From Dissophora ornata (taxonomy: Eukaryota > Mortierellomycota > Mortierellomycetes > Mortierellales > Mortierellaceae): a stretch of 35,893 bases of DNA. Both the position numbers and the translations under genes were made by a program. Position 1 is the stretch's first letter. Each line of letters begins with the position of its first letter. Location of the stretch: NCBI GenBank assembly GCA_025201705.1, contig MU616863.1, forward strand, positions 1 through 35,893. Direction: 5' to 3'. This document shows positions 11,498-20,114 of this stretch, piece by piece. Below the pieces are notes generated by a model. The model was not told the origin of the DNA. It made no database searches and was given only the letters and a program-made list of their open reading frames with translations.

Positions 11498-12660
11498 TTG
11501 CATGCGTATCTGCGTATGATTTTTTTTTGGCACACCATGCTGAAAAATTTGTGGCTCGAGGAATGTTCTGCAGGGACTACGCGTACGCCAGAGTTCTCCA
11601 TCTGCTGCGCCAAGGGTACTGTCCAGCTACCGCTAATCCAGCCTGTGCCACAGGTGGTACGGTTTATTGCCAGTGATACCAATAAAGGCAACCGGTTTCT
11701 ACCACACATTCGTAGATACAACACAGCACTGTCCTTCGCGTCAAAAGGCGTGAACATTGACCCTTGGTATGCGGATGGACGACAGGGAAACTACACCTTC
11801 TGTATACAAGCGTCAGCATACAAGGGTCCGTATACAAGTGTTCGTATACAAGGGTTCGTATACAATGGTAACCAGTCCACACAATTATAACACTCATTCC
11901 AGCTGAACGGGAGACCGTAAAGTTTTCCCAGATCTATCTCCATGACCCTCATGAGCAGCTGGGCATTTACGGTCAGCTTGATAGACAGGCTGTGGAGGAC
12001 TTTCAATCCATCTTGGAGGCAATTAACCCATTATGCCAATTGTACAAGTCGATCCGACAGCGTGAGCATGGTATGAACATTGAGGAGCTCTGTATTGTCA
12101 TGAAATCCAAGAAAGGAGTCCGTGGTGAACTACTACGACCGTATGACCTTCCATCCGCGCCTGAGATTGCCATCTTGATGCCCGACGCCGAAGCTGCGGT
12201 CGGTAGAGACGTTGTTGTTGTTGAAGGCAAGAATGGGCCTTGCGGAGTATTGATGAGGCTTCTACCGTTGATGATCCATTGCAGTACATCCTTCTACATC
12301 CACGTGGCGAGGAGGGATGGACTTTTTTGTATTGTCCCAAACGTGTGGCACCTACAAAACAGGCAAACGCGGGTGGTGTGATACAGGAACAGGAGGCAAA
12401 GGGAGATAAGGAGCTCATTGGAGAGGCCCTGGGACCGGAGGAGAACCACGCTGATGACAATGAAGATCAAAATGAAGCACGCACAAAATATATCACTGCT
12501 CTGTAATTTTATGTGTATCGACTCATGATTCGCATCGAACGGAGGTTGCTACTTCTGAATGTGCGGTCGTCTCATGATGCAGTATGTGGTGAACCAATAT
12601 TACAAATTAGAACATCCGCGTGTCAAGTATATCAGAACACACCAGGATGACATTCGCTCT
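11498..12660 (+). mobile_element. Decayed Helitron: helicase-like N-terminal region, several frame breaks
   Basis: Consecutive blocks in different plus frames match the Helitron helicase-like N-terminal domain in the right order. Block A (11498-11890) has PEFSICCAKGTVQLP and then IRRYNTALSFASKGVNID. Block B (about 11925-12244) has FSQIYLHDP, INPLCQLYKSIRQRE, then LRPYDLPSAPEIAILMP and GRDVVV. Block C (about 12240-12506) has VDDPLQYILLHPRGEEGW. FYVYRLMIR at about 12508-12534 and CGRLMMQYVVNQYYKLEH at 12562-12615 complete the domain. At least three frame changes and an in-frame stop separate the blocks, so it cannot encode one protein. I see no Rep HUH motif, no DNA helicase domain, and no confident TC/CTRR termini, so this is an internal fragment. 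Confidence 0.85.
11801..11870 (+). repeat. Five tandem 14-bp units containing GTATAC
   Basis: Units start at 11801, 11815, 11829, 11843 and 11857 and share the pattern NGTATACAAGNGTN; the second has GCATAC. The array lies inside the Helitron fragment, where the family normally continues from the ICC/IRxYN region to the Q-x-Y block. Fourteen is not a multiple of three, so each copy shifts the frame. Confidence 0.9.
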
Positions 12661-14521
12661 GGCCAAATACTCGATACTGTGCGCCTTTACCTCCTCAATC
12701 CTATCTTTGGCCACAGCCATCTCCATGTGGCTCTATCGCCTTTTTTTTTTTTTTAATCCATGTGGCTCTATTGCGATGCACTGATCCGAATAGGCTGACC
12801 ATTCCGCACCATGAGGGCGCATACACACGTAATATGTATACCAAAACGTGTTGACATTGATGCTGTAGTTTTCCTTTATTTTTTGAGAATAAACACCACC
12901 TCCCACGCGAACCCGGGGCGTGTCGCCACGGGCAACTTCTCGTAAATATCGTAAAGGAATTAACCACGATACGTATGTCTACGACATGTGAACCAATGAA
13001 CAAACTGCAAACAAATGGTGCTGCTGGTGCGAGAAGGGCAGCAAGAATGCCGACTGTCTGACACAGCGTAGACATATATTGAGAGGAGAGGATTTGGCGC
13101 GATCGTTGTGGTGTAGACAAGACTGGCTGAGTTTCCCATTCGTCTTCGACTTTGAATGTCTAAACAGCGTGATGAGGAATTCATGAACGCGTCTGATAAA
13201 ATAAAACGCGCAGTAAACGCTTTACGTGAGGGTGATTGACATGAAGCTGGTAACATTCTCGATAGAGTTAGTATTCATGACTATTGTATGGGCAGTGCCT
13301 TGTCTCTCCCTTTCTTCCTCAATATCTCACCGTTCCATGTTTAGCTTCTCCGCGCGGGTATCTCGATCACAGCTCCGAGCTGTTTTGTCCAAGACCAATG
13401 GGTTTCGCATGAGTACCCTGGAAATTAACCAAAAAAAGGAAGTTGTTTGCTCCACGGATGCAATGCGTTTATGCAATTTGATTAAGTTTGAAAAACATCA
13501 CTGTGCATGTCCTGTAGACGCTCACTCTAACATCTCGCTCGTTCTTTCAGTCAAGGAGAGTCGAGGGAAAGGTTTCACAGGTGCTACAATAACCCATTTA
13601 AGACAATCTTTTCATCGCCTCATGGCTTCACAGCTGCATGGCCCAATGGCATGGTATGTTAGCGCAGCCATTGTGGACTCTTCGGAGCTGTGTGAGGAGA
13701 GAGACAGAAGAGAGCGCAATTGGCTTCCATTTGTCGATTGATGATTTCTCCCATTGCTCAGTTGCACTTCACAGCCGCCGCCTGAATGAAGCGCGTCCCT
13801 TCTGCTCTTCCCAAAAGACTATCGCTGCCCGGAATAATGTGCTCTAACTGGTCATCGCAGTCTTGCATTAGCAGACGCGAAGGGGGGAGACAATGCGCAC
13901 CCGACGTGTCTTGCATGGATAACTGCCGGTAAACGTTCATGTCCAAGTTCCGTGCGAATGTATCTCAACAAACAATGTGTACGCCAATCACACCTCTCAC
14001 TCGAGTGAGAGCGGCCCCGCTGCTCTCGTGTCTTTGTGCATGAAGACAACACACGCTCGCCCGCTGGTTCAACCACCGCTCTCATGCAGGGTTGTTGTTT
14101 TATTTCGCGCGAAGCAGTGAGTGTGCGCTTCCTCCTCATCATCTGACAGAACTGAGCTTTCCGTCTCCCAGGCAGTCTCTGTTCTTCTTCACCAACTCAC
14201 AGCACAACTTCCTTCTGGCATTGACAAGAAAAGGCACGCTTCTGTCCTCAACACGTCCAGGTACAGTGCCACACTTTTCTTGCGTCCCTCATTCGGCTGT
14301 CATGGCACGCCCTCCATTGTCATTCCCCGCCTCATTGATCAATTGCAGCTGACATTCGACTGCATTCCCCTCTCTGCACTCCAGCTGCTTTCGCCAGTTC
14401 CCTCGCCACTTCCAAAACTCATTCTAGCCATATCGCGCCATCCATTACTTCTCTGCGACACGCATACGACGGCCCCGCGCACAACCCCTTCTTCGACAAC
14501 TGGACTGACCCAACTAGACCA
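12661..14521. other. Region between Helitron remnant and SH3 gene
   Basis: No supported gene. It holds a 15-bp direct repeat around a T tract (12722-12771). A plus frame at about 12990-13190 reads a Cys/Trp-rich peptide (WCCWCEKGSKNADC) that may be transposon debris. A plus ORF from ATG 13241 to 13741 has a hydrophobic start (MKLVTFSIELVFMTIVWAV) resembling a signal peptide but no further support. From about 14090 the plus strand becomes C/T-rich, consistent with the promoter and leader of the SH3 gene. Confidence 0.45.
12722..12771. repeat. 15-bp direct repeat flanking CGCC-T14-AA
   Basis: TCCATGTGGCTCTAT occurs exactly at 12722-12736 and 12757-12771, separated by 20 bp consisting of CGCC, fourteen T and AA. 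The arrangement resembles a target-site duplication around a homopolymer tract, just beyond the last recognisable Helitron block. Confidence 0.9.
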
Positions 14522-16534
14522 ATGTTTACAACGGCCATCGCACTGCCGTCTTGCAGCCAGCCCCAGCAACAGGCGGCTGCAGAGAGTACTGGACACCGGG
14601 GCAGTAACAACAATACGACAGAGGTCCCTACGACTGTTGTGGCGAAAAGAGCCTCTGTTCATATCACAGAAGGTAATTTGTGAAAACAGAATAAGACGCA
14701 AAGCTATGCTAAGCTGAACCGAGCTGAGTAAGCTGGGTTGTCTGGGTTGATGAAACCCTCCGTTCCTGCAGACCAAAACTAATGCAATCATGGCAGCATG
14801 GTTATCCGGCCGAAAAGGTTTTCGTCACTGAGACTTTTGCGGCCAGCTTAATTAATGTCGAGTTTTTTTGTTCTGCTTTTATTCTCCGTTTGTCATACTG
14901 CCGAAGGCTCGGTCACGTCGAAGCGAATCTCCTTGCTGTTCAACCATTCGCGCTGTCGCTCTTTTTCAGAATCTTGGGCATTCCTGTCGCCGTCATCGAA
15001 CGTAACTCGTCCTCCTGCCCAGACCTTTGACCGCAAGCCATCTAAATCCATGTCGACCTTGTTGTTGTCGTCGTCGTCGTCGTCGTCTGACGAGGACGAA
15101 TCATCACACTCCATGGAATCCTTTGGTTCTGATACCCCCTCGTCCGTAGCCACAACACCGACCTCCTCATCACCAGTACCAGCGGCACATTCCTCCTCCT
15201 CGAAAGATTCTAATTCACGGGCCACGACTGCTAACACCGATTACAAAGACCTCCCCGATCAGGAGCTGCTCAAGTCTCTGGCAGCGTTCCTCAAAGGCCA
15301 CAACAACAGTGAAGTAGAAGAAGAAGAAGGCGTGTCCAGCATGTGTCGTCGTTCAAAAGACCCATCCAGAGTTAATGCACTTTGCAAGGCAAGTAGTCTA
15401 ATATGGCTTTTTCTAACATGGTACCGGTACTTGTAAACAATCAAACTTCCCTTCTCTCTCATCCTTTTATTTCCCTCACCTGCTCTGTTCTGTTCTTCAG
15501 ATGGTCGCAAGCATCATGGTTGAGTGAGCTGTGAGAGCAAATGCATTTGGCCCTTTTTTGGAGCATTTCAATTGATCGCATGCATGCATGCATGCAATTG
15601 CACACACCATACACAAAACCATGCATGATAATTATTTTACATAACATTCATGCTGTGGTTCCATTTTGGGGGACAGATCATCGTCATCATGTTTGTTTTA
15701 GGGGGATTTTTTATTCTCGAGGAGCACAGAGACAGTCATGTTGCTCTTTAGTCTTTTTCACTGCACACACGGTAGAATTCTTTTATTTGAAGTGTACCCC
15801 ATGGGTCGAGCGCGTTTTTGTGCGTAGTCTATCTTGCCTTTCTTTCTAAGCAAACCTAACTAACTGACATGGTGCCACGGGTTTCTAGAGCGATGGCCAT
15901 GGCAATGAGCCCTGTGACCTTGGTAAGTGAAAGAAAGATCCATGTTTGACACGATGTGAACGATAAGAAAGATCGATTGCACGCATAGAGCCCGCCTACA
16001 CTCATGGGAAGGGAAGACGAATAGGGAGGAAGGAAGACCTTCATGCAGGGTGTTGAGATGCGGACTCAAAACTGTTTGTCGCACACAGGAACCATGAACT
16101 GTCACTCACCTTGTCCTTTCACCGCTCTCATGTCTACGACCCATGCATGTGATGGGAATAAACAACGCATGATAGTTATCACGGTCCGCGACTTTGCTTA
16201 TCCGAAATCACACCCGCATCATTTTGGGGATTATCCACGCGAGCCTGTCTACGAAGACTCGGAAATCAATGAGGACGATGAAGATGAGGACGAAGACGAA
16301 AACATGACAGAGGATGCAGAATCATCGTGGGGATCATCTGGGGAGACTGTCGATGATCGGACAATGGGACACGCTCGTGGCCTCTATGACTTTGATGCGG
16401 AGAATTCGAGCGAATTGAGCTTTAAGGAGGGAGACCTTTTATGGATCCTCTGCAAGCAGTTTCCGGGATGGTTCCTGGGTGAGATGGGAGGTGTGCAAGG
16501 TTTGGTGCCTGAGAACTATGTCCAGCTGATTTAG
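14522..16534 (+). CDS. Nbp2/Skb5-like SH3 adaptor protein
   Basis: Five exons by phase: 14522-14672, 14970-15388, 15501-15518, 15891-15924 and 16176-16534; 981 nt, 326 residues. The C-terminal ~54 residues are an SH3 domain (ARGLYDFDAENSSELSFKEG, then GWFLGE, then LVPENYVQLI). Just before it, from residue ~208, VITVRDFAYPKSHPHHFG matches the segment conserved upstream of the SH3 in yeast Nbp2 and fission yeast Skb5, adaptors that bind PAK-family kinases and PP2C phosphatases. An acidic linker (EDDEDEDEDEN) separates the two. The N-terminus is Ser-rich and disordered. Intron 2 uses a GC donor (AAG|GCAAGT) and exon 3 is only 18 nt. The start is the first ATG after the last in-frame stop (14336); an upstream exon is possible. 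Confidence 0.8.
15578..15596. repeat. (GCAT)n microsatellite within an intron
   Basis: About 4.75 GCAT units inside intron 3 (15519-15890) of the SH3 gene. CAATTG flanks it at 15569-15574 and 15595-15600, making the tract nearly palindromic and able to fold. Confidence 0.85.
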
Positions 16535-16548
16535 AATAATGGAATATG

Positions 16549-17311
16549 TCATCTAGAGACGTACGCGCCGTCAGTTCTGTAGTCTACCAGTACTAGTAGT
16601 GGTGATAAAGACGGAGCTGCAGCAGTATTGTACATATCATTAACAGCTTCCACAGCTTGACATACTTTAGACTCGATATATAGACCGGCATAGCAGATGG
16701 GACTTGAGAGGTCAATTAGGCGTACAATAGCTGTCTCTGTTAAGAGACCCATGCCTGGTGGTTTGCTCCGCGTATGAAGCTGTGAATAGAATACGAAGGA
16801 TGTCGGGCCCGCCTTGCCCTTCAAAGTGTCTACGATGTTGAGCAGAAATTTAGGCAGACTCGCGTCCGAAACAGTCAAAATGACAGATCTGGGAAGTGCC
16901 ATCAAATCCATTGCACACAAATGGGCCAAGCCAGGCTGTTGGGAGCACGAGGCTGTCTCTTTGACGTCCTCCACCTTGACCCCGGCTCCCGCAGCTCCCT
17001 CAACATCTACCTCCTCGAATATGCTACCTCGATTGGCTTTGCGCAGATGAACATGTATGCAATGCTTATTGTTTCCAAAATTGGCGACAAGCACCCGAGG
17101 TGTGTCAGAGAAAGGTTAGACTTACCAAATGGGCTACGAGATATGTTTTAGCCTGACGATAACACTTGGAGGCAGTACCATTGACTCTACTGGCGGTAGT
17201 AAAGCATGGCCACGGGCACCAATCTTCAAGGAGGGAGGGAGAGGACGACTTGGATGCGCCCTTGGAATTGGCCCACACAACTACACAACTGCCAGTGAAA
17301 ACAATAGGCAA
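16549..17311 (-). CDS. Hypothetical protein, spliced, 5' end unresolved
   Basis: The minus frame 17094-16549 is open with coding-like codon use and ends in TGA. A donor (TTG|GTAAGT, GT at 17125) and an acceptor (AATAAG ending 17065) join an exon ending at 17126 to one starting at 17064, in phase 0 (intron 61 nt). The upstream exon has no ATG before an in-frame stop. A pyrimidine-rich acceptor TTTTCACTGGCAG near 17290 suggests a further 5' exon, possibly containing ATG 17450, but I could not link it in phase. The C-terminal part has alternating hydrophobic segments (SVILTVSD, LPKFLLNIVDTL, SFVFYSQLH, IVRLIDL) like a Rossmann-type alpha/beta fold. I do not recognise a family. It is convergent with the SH3 gene, with 14 bp between stop codons. 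Confidence 0.45.
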
Positions 17312-18246
17312 CAGCCGGACACGTCAATTGAAACGAGGAACCGGCCTATATTATTGCAACAGCAACGTCATGTCGGCAAAGGTGGCGAATGCATTTCGCT
17401 CCCGGTAGCTCGATCAAGTGCTCTGCAAGCTGAGGAACATTTATCTTCATTCGCGCAGGGTGGGTTGATATTGAAGAACACGAAAGATTAGGACCACATT
17501 TCAGACATAGAAAGGCAGCACTGCACCATGCCGCTCCGACCTCACAATACCTTATCTAGATCTCATGCCCTCAGGCATCTGGTTCCAAATTCCTTCTTGC
17601 AGTAACCAAGCGTCACTCCTCCTTCGTCCTCTGCCTCGTCCTGTGACTCTGTTCCTCGATTGCTACTCACTATCGACAAACTCCTCCATTGGCCTCAACG
17701 GTACCAGCATTTCTGCCAGAGCTGAAGTTTCCTCCTCGTTATGCAAGTGCTTGTCCAGATTCCCCAATATCTACATGCGATTATCTATTTGTTTTTTTGT
17801 TTCCAACGTTTGGCTGCCCTTAGTCGAAAGGTCAGCAGCTAAAAAAAAAAGAAAAAAAAAGAAAAAAAAAAGACGATGTGGTGTTCCAAGCTGGTGTGGG
17901 GCTCAGGCACAATTACCAGAGTTATTTCTACGACGACTAGTGAGTCTTTTGTGACTGGTTCCTGCAGGGACTATAAAAGACTTGTTGGTACCGTTCATCA
18001 ACAAAAACCCTCTCTTGTTCTCGTTGACTTCAGTCTGAGTTGTTTAGTTAGTAAGGTAACCCATAGAGAATATCACAGACGGCAAAAGTTTCTGGTACTG
18101 GAAAACAAAGAAAGCCTTGTTTCTTTCGGAATTACTTGGCCTGAACTTGAAGCAAAGCATTCAAAGTCTCTTCTCCCAAGAAAATAGTTGCATGTATCTG
18201 CCGAGTTTATACCTCGTGATCACGTAGTCTAACAAACTCCATTATC
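17312..18246. other. Gene-free stretch with A-rich tract
   Basis: No supported gene. Near 17450 on the minus strand an ATG opens a 34-codon frame (MKINVPQLAEHLIELPGAKC) that could be a first exon of the neighbouring minus gene. Plus frames at 17565-17954 and 17876-18187 are open but have no recognised domain. The A/G tract at 17841 lies within. Confidence 0.4.
17841..17872 (+). repeat. (A9-10 G)3 tract
   Basis: Three consecutive runs of A10G, A9G and A10G. Slippage-prone and possibly length-polymorphic; also a likely site of read error. Confidence 0.9.
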
Positions 18247-19185
18247 TTGCGTTGTGACCCAGCCAAGCGGAGAGAGAGAGACCCTCATTCGTATCGATGG
18301 CTATCTCCATTGTCCGAGGTGCGGAACTGTCATCGCGTCAAGATCGGGCTTTGGAAAGCACATTCGTTGGGTTCGCTCCGATCCATCCGATATCCGCAGT
18401 TTCGACGATGCTACCTACACGCTTGCCAACAGACTGTTGCCACCGAACACGAGAAGATCAAACCCCTTGCTCTTGTCGACTCCTTGGGGTTGACTCCTGC
18501 GTCACTATTTTCTGCCGATGGGATAGAGCGAAATGTCTTGACCCATCCGGATGTGGTTCACCAACCGGCCGAGGGCGATCTGCCAGTCGCCATCGAGACC
18601 CCAAATCCTTTGAAAGGGAAGGTGGGAAGTGTTGAGAGATGTTTTAACTGTGAGCCAGTTGTTGCGCCTGGGATGAAGGAGCTCATGGCCAAATCCCCCT
18701 ATCGAGCCATCCTGAAGAACCGTTAGATTGTCGAGCTTTCGGCGGAAGACCGCGAGATGTTTCAAGTGGACTGGGATCTTGACCCGCAGCTTCGATTTGC
18801 TTGCGCCCGAGCTCTTACAGGATGTGTTTTACTGAACGGAGTCAACGGACAGGCAGTGTTACTAAACGCCGTTGAGGTTTACGGAAGAACAAAATTGGTT
18901 GACTCACACTGTGAACCATATTCTCTTCTCAAGAAGTTTCCAACGACTTCCACATTGCCTCCTCCGACAACGACACACTACAAAGATGTTTGGCCAACGA
19001 CAATAAAAACCGCTGACGGAAAGAGGTTGATCATTGCGACAAGATCTTGGGATGCTCTTGTGACATCACCATTGCCGTTGGATGAGAAAGGTATTAGCTC
19101 GGTGGGTGGCATGGCGGCTTCGTTCCAAAAACTCCGATGCAACGAGGATCTTTTTTGGATAAAGAGTCTCTGGGTCCAGCCTTGA
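18247..19185 (+). pseudogene. Long frame with one internal TAG; zinc-ribbon-like start in another frame; family unknown
   Basis: One plus frame is open for 312 codons except for a TAG at 18724-18726. The reading is coherent on both sides (before: ELMAKSPYRAILKNR; after: IVELSAEDREMFQVDWDLDP), and continues through CARALTGCVLLNGVNG and ISSVGGMAASFQKLRCNEDL. Just upstream, at about 18287-18370, another frame reads RIDGYLHCPRCGTVIASRSG followed by FGKHIR, a C-x2-C zinc-ribbon or zinc-finger-like motif, implying a frameshift at about 18370-18430. After 19150 the best reading moves to a third frame. No introns repair these breaks. This is probably a decayed gene or transposon-borne ORF; I recognise no family. 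Alternatively the TAG is read through. Confidence 0.5.
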
Positions 19186-19667
19186 TCTTGGCGAAGGGCA
19201 AGCATGTTGACAGAGTGGACAATGCAAGTTGTGTCGCTCAGATCCGCCAGACCCGAAGTAAGTTTGATCAGCGATCTAAATACTTGGTCTGCAGGGCATC
19301 AAGTTTTTTTTTTACATGCAACCATACCTGTCAGCCGGCAACTATCTTCACGATCGCCAACTTCACGACTGGAAATGGCAAGGCAGCTGGAATTCTGTTT
19401 AACAATATCGCAAAAGCTGTCTTGGAGCATGGATCGGGCTCCTTGCTCCGCCTTGATCAAGTTCAGTGTTGCCGCCAGAAGTGTATGACGGATGGAGCGA
19501 TCACCGAGGGCATTGATGAAATCCTTGGACTGTTTCATGGCGAACTCGAGTCTTTTCCTGTTCTTGGAAATTCTGACTGTGGGACAAAGCGCGATGGCGG
19601 GGCTAAAGAGCACCGGATAGCGTAGTCGAATAACATGAAGACTAAGGCCTGTCATCCGACGAGGCAA
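18978..19667 (-). other. Minus-strand open frames opposite the pseudogene end
   Basis: Minus frames 19667-19299 and 19205-18978 both read as helix-like, protein-like sequence (for example MKQSKDFINALGDRSIRH, and later DLVAMINLFPSAVFIVVGQT). They can be joined in phase by a 39-nt GT-AG segment (GTATGG...CTGCAG). That is short for an intron and there is no clear ATG, so this may equally be a decayed antisense gene or chance openness. No family recognised. Confidence 0.25.
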
Positions 19668-20108
19668 GGACCATGGATGTATTATCTTCTTTTATTTTGA
19701 TTAGTTCGAAATTTCTTAAAAATATTGTTTTGATCTAATAAATCCCTCGGAGCCTCCTGCGCCAGAGCGTACGACAGGAGGGTAGTTTTCTCAACCAAAA
19801 TGACGATGCATACTCGGAGGTATGCAGCTTTCAGCTCGGCGGAAAAAAATGACATCGAAGACAGGAATGTATATACAGCAGCAACGAATGAAATGCGCGG
19901 CATCGTTATACTTATCTACTTGTCTTCCACGACTAGCGATTCAGCTGCTGCTTGGCTGCTTGAGTTCTTGGGAGGCAAAAGAATTAATGAAAGAGGGAGA
20001 AAAGCCGGCGTGTTTTTGTTCAGTCAGAAAGATCTGGTAATTTTTGCCTACACTCACAATAGCGCCACTAATTTTCGCTGTCAAAAAAGACGACATGGAG
20101 CTCAAACA
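19668..20108. other. Short gene-free stretch
   Basis: No supported gene. A minus frame at 19903-19682 and a plus frame at 19800-20174 are open but without domain or splice support. The segment around 19690-19740 is AT-rich. Confidence 0.4.
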
Positions 20109-20114
20109 TTTATT
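20109..20114 (-). terminator. AATAAA directly abutting a stop codon
   Basis: On the minus strand the TGA of the gene ending at 20115 is followed at once by AATAAA. If used, the 3' UTR would be only a few tens of nucleotides. Motif only. Confidence 0.4.

Noticed and set aside
13241..13741. ORF of 166 residues with a signal-peptide-like start
   Set aside because: Only the hydrophobic N-terminus supports it. It lies in eroded, transposon-rich sequence, with no paired cysteines, domain or promoter signal, so chance is more likely.
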